Shown here in pieces: positions 21,298 through 31,766 of a DNA stretch of 64,000 nt. The position numbers were made by a program, and so were the translations under genes. Location: contig CM074768.1 of assembly GCA_037355855.1 (NCBI GenBank), positions 1,860,001-1,924,000 of the forward strand, in the 5' to 3' direction. The stretch is from Pseudo-nitzschia pungens. Its lineage: Eukaryota; Bacillariophyta; Bacillariophyceae; Bacillariales; Bacillariaceae. The notes under the pieces were generated by a model, which saw only the letters and a program-made list of their open reading frames with translations, was not told the origin of the DNA and did no database searches. Each line of letters starts with the position of its first letter. Position 1 is the first letter of the stretch.

Positions 21298-21471
21298 TGC
21301 CATACCCCGGGTCTACTAGTGATTAGAATAGTAGTGATATGCAAATTGTGAGAGCTATTGATTAGTCTATTGCTATTGCTTTCCGGCAGTCTCCTGTATT
21401 CGGCGATAAGGAGACTCGCTAATCGTAATCCAATCACGAACGGATTCGTGACTGTATTCCGGTGCACGGCA
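21298..21471 (-). repeat. 3' LTR of gypsy element 2
   Basis: 174 bp; on the element strand TGCCGTGCACCGG...GGGTATGGCA. Identical, as read, to the other LTR. Confidence 0.94.
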
Positions 21472-21499
21472 TGCTCCTCCATGGTACTGTTACAATTGG

Positions 21500-24400
21500 T
21501 TACTTGTTCGATTCAATGCCATCCCTGCAATAATAGGGATGTACTCTCCTAATGTTGACCCGGTCGGTTACAAAGGGAGCAGTTTCAATAGTAACAGTTC
21601 CATTATCATGGGCCTTGAGCACCTTGTAAGGTCCTTGCCGTGGGAAGGATAGTTTTGGAATAATGCCCTTCCTTTCCAGGGTGACATAGTCGCCTTCTTT
21701 ATAGACATGGGGGATCCTCTTCCGGTTTTCCCTGATGTTGCTCTTATGGATGCTCTTCTGCTTCCTAGCTTGGATTGCTTCCCAATCCACTGGGAAGTTC
21801 ACCGGCATGAACATGTCTCGACCAAACACCAGCTGCGCTGGGGAGTACCCCAGGGTAGTATGGATGGCGCTTCTGATAGCATATGCTGCCTTGGTGGTGA
21901 ATTCCTCAAAAGGGTCCTTCTCGTGGAGGTCCCTATTTTCCAGGTTGAAGGACAACAGACAATCCTTTAATACCTGATGAATCCTTTCCAACACCGAGTT
22001 GGACTGTGGGTTCCAAGCCCCACTGGGCTTTCTTTTCATCCCCATGTTCTCGCAGAGCTCTTGGAACTCTGCTTTGAACTCACTCCCGCCATCAAAGCCA
22101 ATTTCCTTTGGGCGCGGATACCTTGCCAGCCAGGTGCTGTCCAACAATCGTTGAGTTTCTGCTGCATTTGGGGAGTCCTTCAGGTGAGCCAGTTCAAACC
22201 ATCCGGTCACTGGGTCCACCATGGTGAGGACATGGATTTGGTAGTCTTTACCATTTTTGTTGTGGACAGTTGCAGGTCCCCAGAGGTCCACATTGACCCT
22301 CTGCCATTTGGTGACCTCAGCTGCTTTTTCCGGTAGTAGTCCATACTTCTTCCGGCCACTCTTCTTAAACATCTGACACGTGTGGCAGTGCTTACAAAGG
22401 TCCTGGACGTCCTTCCGTAGGCCTTTCCAGGTGAAGACTGAGCGTATGCTCTGTTCCATTCTCTTTTCTCCGGGATGGACCAACATGCTGTGGTACCATT
22501 CCATAACTCTATCCTTGAGTTTATCGGGAATCAGAATCTTTCCTTCTTTGTGGATTAGACTGTAACCTTCCACCATTCTGGTGGTCAGTCGGTTGTCTTT
22601 TTCCAGAGCACTCATGATTCCTGTGTCCTTTTGCTGGTAGAACTGAATCATGTCCGGGGCAAGTGGGAATGCACTATTGCCCTGGAATTCTTCCGGAGCT
22701 TCTTCTCCAAGTGGGAATAGGAGTTGCCGGAGGTGCTCTTCCTCATCCGCGTAGGTGAGGGGCTTATTCGGTGGTAGCCATTCCACTGTGTCCGCTGGAT
22801 CATCAGTAATGTCCAGGCGAGACAGTGCGTCTGCTGCATCATTGTCTTTGCCCGCAACGTGCTTGACTACTGGATGGAACTCCTCCATAAGGAGTCTCCA
22901 CCGGACCATTCTCTGCGTCGGCATCTGCTGATACAGTAGGTTCAGGTGGTCTGTGTGAATAATCACATCTTGTCCTCGTAGGATTCCTTCGAATGCCTTC
23001 AGGCCTTCTACTATGCCCAGGAGTTCTTTTTCTCCAACAGTGTAGTTGAGCTGCGCTGAGTTCAGCTTCCGGGTGTAGAAACCAAGTGGCTTGCCATCTT
23101 GGCATACAGTTGCTCCCAGTTGCCTATCGCTGGCGTCTGAGTAGAGATGAAATGGTTTCGTAAAGTCCGGGAATGCAAGCTTAGCTTCATCTGCGAGCAT
23201 CCTCTTCGCCTCCATGAAAGCTTTCTGCTCTGCTGGACCCCAATACCAGTTCATTTTGCCCTTTTTCCCTGCGAGTTTGTTCAGAGGGGCTAGGATGTGG
23301 GAGCGGCGCTTCCACATGTCCCTGTAAAAGTTTACCATTCCAAGAAACATCTTGAGTTGCTTGGTATTCTTGGGGGCCTCCAGGCGCTTCATCGCCTCCA
23401 GTTTCTTTGGCTGGGGCTGAATGCCTTCTGTTGTTAACAGAAATCCCAGATATTCCACTTCTTTTTGCATGAAAAAGGATTTTCTGAGGTTGGCTCGGAA
23501 GCCAGCATCGTCCAGTCTCTGTAGGACTGTATCTATTTTGCTGAGGTGATCCTGTTCGGATTCCCCTTCTCGCTGGATGATGAGGATATCATCAATATAG
23601 ACCAGCACATAGTCCAGGTCACCGAGTAGGTTCATCATGACGGATTGGAAGATATCCGGTGCGCATGCGATTCCCATTGCCAGTCTCTTGTAGGCATACT
23701 TTCCCCATGGTAAAATGGTAGAGCAAATCTTTTGGCTCTCCTTGCAAATGGGGATGGTATAGTATCCTTGGGACAAGTCCAGTGCCGTAGCTGATTTGAA
23801 CTTTTGTAGTCTCTGGATTGTTTCCCCTATTCGTGGTAGTGGGAACGGTTTTCGTTGGATGGCTGCGTTCATCTTCCGAAAGTCGGTTAGGACGCGAATG
23901 TCCCCTGTCTTCTTGGGTTGACAGAAGGTAGGGGATGCCCACGGTGAGTCGTCATCGTGGGGGAGTTTTTCCAAGACTCCAATATCACAGAGCCTGGTGA
24001 TCTCTTTTCGGAGTGCTTGTTCAAAGGCGTGGGGTACAGAATAGTACCTCTGCCGGACCGGTTTGACCCCTGGTTGGAGTTCAATGGACACCGGTTCTAT
24101 ATTTTTGAGCAGACCCAATCCTCCTCCAAAGAGTGTTGGGAATTTCTTTAGCGTTTTCTTCAAGGCTGCCTTGGACGCGTCTGTAATCTCCAGGTCATTG
24201 ACCATAGCATCTATATCGACTTTGGAGTAGTCGGCGTCCAGGATTTTGGCTTGCCTTTCTTCCTCTTGTTGGAGGATTGGACTTTGTGTGTTGGCAAAGA
24301 ATACTGCCTCACATTTGTCCGGGTCAGAGAGCTCCCCCATCCCTTTCATGGGAATGGAGTCACCCTGCCATTCGATCGTACGGGAGCTGTATTTTATGTC

Positions 24401-24775
24401 CAGTCCCAGTTGTGCCATCAGATCGGATCCTATAATCATGTCATAGGGTACTTCCTCATGATGATGATACTCATCCACTTGGAAGGTCCATTTGATGGTC
24501 TTGGAGTTTGAAAATTCTATCAGCCTTAGTCCCACTGAAGCCGCAGACTTGGTTCTGAACTTGCCTCCGTACGTGTTGTAGGTGACAGATCTTTGGTCTC
24601 GGTTCGTTAGTTGACTTCGGTTGACAAAGTGCCTTAGTATGATGGATTTGGAGCACCCGGAGTCGAGTAGGCCCCGGAGCATCCTCCCCCTTCCCTTGTG
24701 GTCCAATACCTCCACACAGACGTCTGCGAATCGGTTGATTACGCGCGGTCCGGTGTGGGTGGTATCAGAAACCAT
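21500..24775 (-). CDS. pol: Pol polyprotein of gypsy element 2
   Basis: 1,091 residues, intact and nearly identical to the Pol of element 1 across all domains: protease DSGCSKS, reverse transcriptase LVYIDDILII, RNase H LYSDASD, integrase HHCC (CKHCHTC) and catalytic core (DLWGPAT, FDGGSEFK, VLERI), then QGPYKV near the C-terminus. Differences are scattered substitutions and a few extra residues (for example GEEAPEEF for GEAPEEF, and a C-terminal GIESNK). It starts directly after the gag TGA in the same frame. Confidence 0.96.
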   Translation of the reverse strand: MVSDTTHTGPRVINRFADVCVEVLDHKGRGRMLRGLLDSGCSKSIILRHFVNRSQLTNRDQRSVTYNTYGGKFRTKSAASVGLRLIEFSNSKTIKWTFQVDEYHHHEEVPYDMIIGSDLMAQLGLDIKYSSRTIEWQGDSIPMKGMGELSDPDKCEAVFFANTQSPILQQEEERQAKILDADYSKVDIDAMVNDLEITDASKAALKKTLKKFPTLFGGGLGLLKNIEPVSIELQPGVKPVRQRYYSVPHAFEQALRKEITRLCDIGVLEKLPHDDDSPWASPTFCQPKKTGDIRVLTDFRKMNAAIQRKPFPLPRIGETIQRLQKFKSATALDLSQGYYTIPICKESQKICSTILPWGKYAYKRLAMGIACAPDIFQSVMMNLLGDLDYVLVYIDDILIIQREGESEQDHLSKIDTVLQRLDDAGFRANLRKSFFMQKEVEYLGFLLTTEGIQPQPKKLEAMKRLEAPKNTKQLKMFLGMVNFYRDMWKRRSHILAPLNKLAGKKGKMNWYWGPAEQKAFMEAKRMLADEAKLAFPDFTKPFHLYSDASDRQLGATVCQDGKPLGFYTRKLNSAQLNYTVGEKELLGIVEGLKAFEGILRGQDVIIHTDHLNLLYQQMPTQRMVRWRLLMEEFHPVVKHVAGKDNDAADALSRLDITDDPADTVEWLPPNKPLTYADEEEHLRQLLFPLGEEAPEEFQGNSAFPLAPDMIQFYQQKDTGIMSALEKDNRLTTRMVEGYSLIHKEGKILIPDKLKDRVMEWYHSMLVHPGEKRMEQSIRSVFTWKGLRKDVQDLCKHCHTCQMFKKSGRKKYGLLPEKAAEVTKWQRVNVDLWGPATVHNKNGKDYQIHVLTMVDPVTGWFELAHLKDSPNAAETQRLLDSTWLARYPRPKEIGFDGGSEFKAEFQELCENMGMKRKPSGAWNPQSNSVLERIHQVLKDCLLSFNLENRDLHEKDPFEEFTTKAAYAIRSAIHTTLGYSPAQLVFGRDMFMPVNFPVDWEAIQARKQKSIHKSNIRENRKRIPHVYKEGDYVTLERKGIIPKLSFPRQGPYKVLKAHDNGTVTIETAPFVTDRVNIRRVHPYYCRDGIESNK

Positions 24776-26212
24776 TCAGTTGTGGGATCCTTTCTTTTTA
24801 AAGGTCTTTCGGTACTTTCTTCTGTACTCTTTGAGTTCGCGTTCAGAGATATCTATCTCATCGTCGGAAACCTCGTGGTCCGCTTGGGCCGTGGCCAGTA
24901 CATAGGAGTACTCGTGGTTTGATAAGTTCCTTCCCCAGTGGGGTTTGGAGTGTTGCTCGTTGTCCGAGTCTTCTTTTGCCACAAAATGCTCCTTGAGCAG
25001 GTTGATGGTTTCCCGGTCGAATTTTCCCTTTTTGGGTGGTCCGCCGGTTAGTTTCCAGCATTTGCCGGCATGGACCTTGCCACAGGTCTTGCATAGCTGT
25101 TTGTTGCTGTTGTCCGCAGGGCGCTTCTTTTTGCCAGGGGATTTCCCGTGGTGGGTTCCTCCCCCAGATGCGGCCTTGGGGGTCTTCTTGGTGACGCCGG
25201 TCTGCTTTTCGAGGTCGGTGATGCGTTGTTGCATTAGTGCTTCCTTCCGGATGGTGATTTCCAGGTTTTCGAGCTTGTCGATAGTGGTGTTAAAGGAGTG
25301 GGTGTAGAGGTCCCAACTAATGTGCTCCAGCTTCTCGCGTTGGGAGTGGGTCATGTTGGCATCTAGGATTTCCTTCATTTCTCCTTGGGTGAAACTTCTT
25401 GGTGTTTCCATTTGGTCACTGCCACATTCCCAGAGGCAATCTGGGAGGTAGCTTTGGAGTTCGGCCATTCGGTTGGCCCAGGCTCTAATGCCATGTTTGA
25501 GGTCCACGCGCATGCCTCGCATGAATCGGCGGAGGACGATATACGAGCGCTTGCCGTGTTGGTCATTGCCAAAGATTTTGAGTTTGAGGGCATGCATGCA
25601 TTCCTCGATGACATCCTTTCTGTACTCCTGGGATTGGTAGTACTGGATGAGGGCGCTTGCGACCTTTTTCTTTGGGATTGGAGACTCGAGGTTGTTGGTC
25701 TCCGATTCTTTGTCCGAACTCGCCTTGGCGGTGTCGGTTTTGTCGGCGTTTGGAGCTTGCTCCTTTGCCTTCTCCTTGGAGGCTCCCGTGGGAGTTTCGG
25801 TGGCGTCTTGCCCCAGTGATAGCAGGATGTTTGCTTGGTCCCTTTGTTCGATCTCTTGGATCTTTTTCTGTACTTGTCTGGTGTGATGGACCTTGTGGGT
25901 TGGTTCGGCCAAGTAGGTCCGCTTGAGCGTTCGTTGGACAAGTCCGAGTGCCTCAATAGAGAGGATTCTCTGTAGAACCTCCAATTTCTGGTCCCCGTTG
26001 AGTTTGTCATTGCCAGCAATTTTCTGGTCAAAGTCTCTCTTCCAGATAAGGAAGAGTTCTGGTCGTTCAGTACCATTGAGAACCTTTAGGTAGTCGCTGA
26101 ATGCGATTCCACCTTGTTCGCTGTCTACATTCATCTTTACGGTGTTGGCGTCTTCCGGCCAGTCCTCCCGTGTGACGTTGAAGGGTTTCAATTTGGTTCC
26201 TTTGGTCGCCAT
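24776..26212 (-). CDS. gag: Gag of gypsy element 2, full length
   Basis: 478 residues. Unlike element 1 it keeps the long N-terminal region (WKRDFDQKIAGNDKLNGDQK and following), a Thr/Ala/Lys-rich linker, the conserved YRKDVIEECMHALKLKIFGN block, a CX2CX3HX3C zinc knuckle (CKTCGKVHAGKC) and an acidic C-terminus. It ends HNTGA-ATG as in element 1: one TGA codon separates it from pol in the same frame. It probably forms the capsid and binds RNA; it may supply Gag in trans to shortened relatives. Confidence 0.94.
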   Translation of the reverse strand: MATKGTKLKPFNVTREDWPEDANTVKMNVDSEQGGIAFSDYLKVLNGTERPELFLIWKRDFDQKIAGNDKLNGDQKLEVLQRILSIEALGLVQRTLKRTYLAEPTHKVHHTRQVQKKIQEIEQRDQANILLSLGQDATETPTGASKEKAKEQAPNADKTDTAKASSDKESETNNLESPIPKKKVASALIQYYQSQEYRKDVIEECMHALKLKIFGNDQHGKRSYIVLRRFMRGMRVDLKHGIRAWANRMAELQSYLPDCLWECGSDQMETPRSFTQGEMKEILDANMTHSQREKLEHISWDLYTHSFNTTIDKLENLEITIRKEALMQQRITDLEKQTGVTKKTPKAASGGGTHHGKSPGKKKRPADNSNKQLCKTCGKVHAGKCWKLTGGPPKKGKFDRETINLLKEHFVAKEDSDNEQHSKPHWGRNLSNHEYSYVLATAQADHEVSDDEIDISERELKEYRRKYRKTFKKKGSHN

Positions 26213-26969
26213 GGTTAATCAGTTTTATTTACTTTATTTGGTTTAGTTACTTTATTTTTGTTATCTGCTAATTTTAGTGTGGAAATGAGCAAGAGTGACT
26301 GCTCCAGGTTTTGCAGTTTTTGCCACTAGATTTGATTTCCACGCGATAACTCGTGTTGTAACTGATTTTGTTTCCAACCATCGTGTTGGTGGGAGTTGTT
26401 TCTCTCTTTGGTTCCCGGGAATCCTGTGGTTCTCCGGAGTTGTTTCTGTTTTTATTTCGTGGGATCCGATTCCCGTGGTTCTCCGGCGTTGCTCCTCTAT
26501 TAAGCAATCACCGGGCCGGTCCCACTTCCCGTTTCCCGTGGGATTGGTGGTGTTTAGGTATTCATTATATACCTTTCCGGATATCCGTATACTTCGGTTT
26601 TGGTTGGCATCCCCTATTCGGTCTGTCCATCCACTCAGTGTTGGTCCAATTAGTCCACTTACTGGATTATGTGTCACTTTTTCGACACTTATTTCATTAT
26701 TTCTGTTGTCGACCATGGTCCTGTTCAGGTACTTAGGTGTCTCTGTTGCTGCTGTTACTCCCTTCTTTGGGCGCCAACAGTTGCTGGGGTCGGTCTTCCT
26801 TGTGCTGCAGACACTGGATATCCTTCTCCCTGTTTTTTTTTTTTTTTTTTTTTTTTTTGCTTCTCTGCGCCTCCATTTTTCGGCAGTTTCTTCGGTCCCG
26901 TCGGTTTATCGACCGATCGGTCCCTTCTCCTGCTCATGGTCATCAGCGCTCAGCTTGATTTTAAAATCA

Positions 26970-27143
26970 TGCCATACCCCGGGTCTACTAGTGATTAGAA
27001 TAGTAGTGATATGCAAATTGTGAGAGCTATTGATTAGTCTATTGCTATTGCTTTCCGGCAGTCTCCTGTATTCGGCGATAAGGAGACTCGCTAATCGTAA
27101 TCCAATCACGAACGGATTCGTGACTGTATTCCGGTGCACGGCA
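26970..27143 (-). repeat. 5' LTR of gypsy element 2
   Basis: 174 bp. On the element strand it is followed by TGATTTTAAAATCAAGCTGA, the same palindromic start as in element 1. Confidence 0.94.
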
Positions 27144-28080
27144 GTGTCACCACTGAATAATTAATATTTGTTCCACTACTGCGGAATTTACTAGAAAAAA
27201 GTACCAAATCACATATCTGAATGAATGCGGCCAATAGTTGTGTGATTCCAGTGTGAATATTCCTCATCCTGTGCATGGGCAAGACTATTCAAAAAGAAGT
27301 ATTCAAAAATCACCAATAATTTGGGTGTCACCACAGAATAATTAATATTTGTTCCACTACTGCGGAATTTACTAGAAAAAAGTACCAAATCACATATCTG
27401 AATGAATGCGGCCAATAGTTTGTGTGATTCCAGTGTGAATATTTCTCATCCTGTGCATGGGCAAGACTATTCAAAAAGAAGTATTCAAAAATCACCTATA
27501 ATTTGGGTGTCACCACTGAATAATTAATATTTGGCCCACTACTGCGGAATTTGCTAGAAAAAAGTACCAAATCACATATCAGAATGAATCTGGCCAATAT
27601 TTGTGTGATTCCAGTGTGAATATTTCTCATCCTGTGCATGGGCAAGACTATTCAAAAAGAAGTATTCAAAAATCACCAATAATTTGGGTGTCACCACAGA
27701 ATAATTAATATTTGGCCAACTACTGGAGAATTTACTAGAAAAAAGTACCAAATCACATATCAGAATGAATCTGGCCAATATTTGTGTGATTCCAGTGTGA
27801 ATATTTCTCATCCTATGCATGGGCAAGAGTATGCAAAAAGAAGTATTCAAAAATCACCAATAATTTGGATGTCACCACTGAATAATTAATATTTGGCCCA
27901 GTACCGCAGCATTTAGTAGAAACTGCTGTAAAATCAAATATGTGAATGAATCTAGTCAATATTTTGTGATTCCAGTGTGAATATTTCTCATCCTATGCAT
28001 GGGCAAGAGTATGCAAAAAGAAGTATTCAAAAATCACCAATGGTATGGATGTCACCATTGAATAACTGAATAGATCACCT
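27144..28080. repeat. 181-bp satellite, right part of array
   Basis: Phase marks at 27,144, 27,325, 27,507, 27,688, 27,869 and 28,049 (spacing 180-182 bp). Units are similar but not identical. With the left part this makes about eight monomers. Confidence 0.94.
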
Positions 28081-28285
28081 GGTGACAAATGCTTCGCAGC
28101 AAAAATATTTCTATTGCATCGTGATGTAGCAAAAGACATTCCCGTGATGGGACTCGAACCAACAATACCAACTGCATACAATCCAGTAGTGCCACTATTA
28201 CTGTCTACTGCTGTTAAACAGGTGTTCTCTCCATGTTTTAATGCTACCACCATCTCGGGGAAGGCTCATCCTGTATAATATGTAC
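28081..28285 (-). repeat. Satellite tail with tRNA-like A and B boxes
   Basis: Matches 55,581-55,795 almost base for base. On the minus strand it reads TGGCACTACTGG (close to the pol III A box TRGCNNARYNGG), 22 bases, then GGTTCGAGTCC (B box GGTTCRANYCC). The A-B distance is shorter than in a tRNA and no acceptor stem forms, so it is not a functional tRNA gene as read. Confidence 0.5.
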
Positions 28286-28799
28286 CAACACTAAGTTACC
28301 GTACCTCCACCACTTCGCGCCAAAAGATTTGTACCAGTACCATACGTACAGTTTATACGTACCGTTTCCGTTTACAAAAAACCTACATATCCCCAGCCTG
28401 TACGTACTGTCGGTACCTACTAGGAACGGGTATGCACAGACCTGTCATTTTTTTTCTCAGCCTGTACACTTAGTACTGTAAAGTACGTACATTGCTGTCA
28501 TTTTTTCCACTCAGCCTGTACACACAGTACCGTAAAGCACGTAATAAAGCACTAAAGCACTACGTCACAGTGGCAGATCGATTTTCCGCCCCACATCTCC
28601 CTCGTACAGGATGTGTCATAATTTTCATTTCCATTTTCATTTTCGTTTCAATTCTTGCATCGGAATATTCTGGCCGGTCCAGTTTAACCTAGCCATCAGG
28701 CACCGGGACCATCTCTTTTGAAAAAGACACACATGCTGTGGGGAGCTTGAGAACGGCCGCTCTTGCTTTCTGCTCTGTTGTCTGATTCATATCACGGAG
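28286..28799. repeat. Unassigned stretch with inverted copy of 18.3-18.5 kb
   Basis: 28,286-28,570 has TACGTACC/GTACCGT-rich sequence without a gene. 28,575-28,797 is the inverted partner of 18,298-18,520. Confidence 0.6.
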
Positions 28800-29499
28800 G
28801 TTGGGTGTGTTGAAGTCCTGGAACTACCTGGCTTACCCAGATATACGACGTAATGATATTGAAAACAACGAAGACGAAAATCACAACCGATTGGTGCGGA
28901 GACGGACGACGACGACGACGACGACGAAGGTACGATCGCTCCAGAGGGGGACGACGGTGGTACGGTCGCTACGATCGCTTCTAACAGGGTGTTTGTTGTT
29001 GTTTTTACTTTCGTCTTTCCATAGGGGAACGACGGCAACAACAAAGAGGAAGGTACGATCGCTTCGGACAGGGACGACGGCGGGTACGATCGCTTCGGAC
29101 TGGGACGATCGGGTACGATCGCTCCAGAGAGGGCCGACGGGGGTACGATCGCTACGATCGCTTCTAACAGGATGTTTGTTGTTATTTTTACTTTCGTCTT
29201 TCCATAGGGGAACGACGGCAACGATCGGGTACGATGACGAAGGTACGGGCCGACGGGGGTACGATCGGAAGAGGACGATGTCGAAAGTACGGTCGCTCCA
29301 GAGAGGGTCGACAACGACGAAGGTACGATCGGATCGAACGAAACACCCCTACGATTTTCGGTTGTTGAGAACAGGAGCGACGGATTGAACGAAATACTCC
29401 TACGATTTTTAGTTGTTGACAATGAGAGCAACGGATCGATCGGTTTTCCGTTGTTGCAGAAAGGAGCGGATCGATCGGTTTTCGTTATTTGAAGAAAGG
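28800..29499. repeat. CCTGGAACTACC block with GACGACG / TACGATCG repeats
   Basis: Begins GTTGAAGTCCTGGAACTACC, then (GAC)n, CAGAGAGGG...GGTACGATCG units and TTTCGTCTTTCCATAGGGGA. It matches 56,328-56,760. The frames on both strands are repeat-derived. Confidence 0.65.
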
Positions 29500-31365
29500 A
29501 GCGTTCCCCCCTGTATTATCGACCCGTTGCTGCTTGCTGCTTGCTGTCGACGCGATAGTTCTTTAAAAAATATTCTCGTGTATTATCCCCCCTGTATTAT
29601 CGACGCGTTGCTGCTGCTTGGATGAGGAAATACTCCTACGATTTTTAGTTGTTGACAATGAGAGCAACGGATCGATCGGTTTTCCGTTGTTGAAAGGAGC
29701 GGATCGATCGGTTTTCGTTATTTGAAGAAAGGAGCGTTCCCCCCTGTATTATCGACCCGTTGCTGCTTGCTGCTTGCTGTCGACGCGATAGTTCTTTAAA
29801 AAATATTCTCGTGTATTATCCCCCCTGTATTATCGACGCGTTGCTGCTGCTTGCTGTCCCCTGCATTATCGACGCGTTGGTTGCTGCTTGTTGCTGCTTG
29901 CTGTTCCCCCCCCCCCCCCTGTATTATCGACGCGTTGCTGCTTGCTGTCCCCCCTGTAGTATCGACGCGTTGCTTGTATTATCGACGCGTTGCTGCTGCA
30001 ATCGTATCCTTCCGTATCGATTGTATCGTATACGGAAGATAGATCGGCAATCGTATCCTCCGTGTCGATTGGAAGATAGATCTATAAGCCTTAACCTTAC
30101 TGCCTGGTACTCCGTCTAACGATCTTACAAAGCGCTCCGTAATACTTCGAAGTATGTTTGGAGGTCACGTCCAAACAGCTGCTTGCTGCTTGCTGCCCCC
30201 CCTGTATTTTCGACGCGTTCGTTGCTGCTTGCTGTCCCCCCTGTATTGTCGACGCGTTCGTTGCTGCTTGCTGCTTGCTGTCCCCCCTGTATTGTCGACG
30301 CGTTCGTTGCTGCTTGCTGTCCCCCCTGTATTTTCGACGCGTTCGTTGCTGCTTGCTGTCCCCCCTGTATTTTCAACGCGTTCGTTGCTGCTTGCTGTCC
30401 CCCCCCCCCCTGTATTATCGACGCGTTGCTGCTGCTTGCTGCTCGCTGTCCCACCCCTGTATTTTCGACGTGTTGCTGCTGCTTGCTGTCCCCCCCTGTA
30501 TTATTGACGCGTTGCTGCTGCTTGCTGCTTGCTGCTCGCTGTCCCACCCCTGTATTATCGACGCGTTGCTGCTGCTTGCTGCTCGCTGTCCCACCCCTGT
30601 ATTATCGACGCGTTGCTGCTGCTTGCTGTTGTTTGCTGTTTGCTGCTTACGTAAAGTACGTGACGGCACGTACGAATAAGTGGCTGTCAGCGCCACTTTA
30701 AATGGCGCCTGGTTACCCCCATCGACGCGTTGTCCCCCCCTGTACTATCAACGCGTTGCTGCTTGCTCCCCTGTATTATCGACGCGTCGCTGCTTGCTGT
30801 CCCCCCTGTAATATCGACGCGTTGCTGCTGCTTGCTGTCCCCCCTGTATTATCGACGCGTTGCTCCTGCTTGCTGTCCCCTCCTGTATTATCGACGCGTT
30901 GCTGCTGTTTGCTGTCCCCCCTGTATTATCGACGCGTTCGTTGCTGCTTGCTGCTTGCTGTCCCCCCTGTATTTTCGACGCCTTGCTGCTGCTTGCTGCT
31001 GCTTGTTGTCCCCCCCTGTATTATCGACGCCTTGCTGCTGCTTGCTGCTGCTTGTTGTCCCCCCCTGTATTATCGACGCGTTGCTGTTTGCTGCTTGCTG
31101 TCCCCCCTGTATCATCGACGCGTTGCTGTTTGCTGTTTGCTGTCCCCCCTGCTGTATTATCGACGCGTTGCTGCTTGCTGTCCCCACTGCTGTATTATCG
31201 ACGCGTTGCTGCTTGCTGTCCCCCCTGCTGTATTATCGAAGCGCTGCTGCTGCTTGCTGTCCCCCCCTGTATTATCGACGCGTTTGTATTATCGACGCGT
31301 TGCTGTTGCTTGCTGTCCCCCCTGTATTATCGACGCGTTGGTTGCTGCATGCTGTCACTTTTGTG
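29500..31365 (+). repeat. ~38-bp CTGTATTATCGACGCG minisatellite
   Basis: About 40 units of CCCCCCTGTATTATCGACGC followed by GTTGCTGCTGCTTGCTGT, with variable C-runs and variable numbers of TGCTGCT. Two GTATCG-rich interruptions (29,620-29,740 and 30,000-30,180). All forward frames read Leu/Ala/Cys/Ile strings such as CIIDALLLLA; they are repeat translations. The same array is at 56,790-57,445. Confidence 0.9.
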
Positions 31366-31657
31366 TGATTGATGATTGAAGTACATCTGATTAAAAATTA
31401 TTTGTTATGTTGAGTCAAATGTGTCAAATGTGTAAAATGGAATGAAAGGGTGACGAGGGACTGAATATCAGGGTCTAGATCAGAACATTTTCCTGAAAAC
31501 GATGCGGGGATCGAGAAAAAGGAGAAATAAGGTTGAGAATAATGGAAAAAAGGTTGTGAAATAAAAAATTGGGGTCGCATTTTTCTGAGACAAGTCGCGA
31601 TTGGGTCGCGATCCGGTCGCGATTGGTCGCGATGGGTCGCGAACCAGTTTTCGGACG
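31366..31657. repeat. Right end of satellite-packed element copy 1
   Basis: T/G-rich sequence followed by GTCGCGATTGG/GGTCGCGATCC repeats and the terminal CCAGTTTTCGGACG. Confidence 0.6.
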
Positions 31658-31766
31658 AATGTATTTTTCGCACATTCTTAGATGCATCGTTCCCTTCCAC
31701 AACAATCGAATCGGTCTCTATCTTTAACAATCAATCCAACAATCAGGGAATATCTGCAGATACATC

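Larger units (their letters stand above)
21298..27143 (-). mobile_element. Ty3/gypsy LTR retrotransposon, element 2
   Basis: Minus-strand, full-length element with two apparently identical 174-bp LTRs (21,298-21,471 and 26,970-27,143) and a perfect target duplication GTGTC (21,293-21,297 and 27,144-27,148). The duplication falls inside a 181-bp satellite monomer, so the insertion interrupted the array. Gag and Pol are intact. Identical LTRs imply a very recent insertion and possible current activity. LTR ends match element 1 but the LTR middles differ. The leader carries a T-run of roughly 27 bases (26,830-26,857) where element 1 has only a short purine stretch. Confidence 0.96.
19114..31657 (+). 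mobile_element. Satellite-packed TIR element, copy 1
   Basis: Left end CGTCCGAAAACTGGTTCGCG at 19,114; the reverse complement of the right end at 31,657 is identical for 24 bp. Both are flanked by AA (19,112-19,113 and 31,658-31,659), consistent with a 2-bp target duplication. Inside, in order: a 0.9-kb left arm, an ATTTCAGTTGCC-type minisatellite, a 181-bp satellite, a tail with pol III-like boxes, a GAC-rich block and a 38-bp minisatellite. Removing the nested gypsy leaves about 6.7 kb, close to the 6.57 kb of copy 2 at 52,741-59,305. No transposase is encoded within it, so it would be non-autonomous. The element is my inference from ends, flanks and internal order. Confidence 0.6.

Noticed and set aside
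28140..28215. Functional tRNA gene
   Set aside because: B box and A-like box are present but the spacing is short and no acceptor or anticodon stem forms.
29500..31365. CRISPR-like array
   Set aside because: Repeats are contiguous and variable, without unique spacers, and the genome is eukaryotic.
30158..31379. Long plus-strand frames reading CIIDALLLLAACCPP
   Set aside because: Translations of the 38-bp minisatellite; all three frames stay open. No non-repeat sequence.
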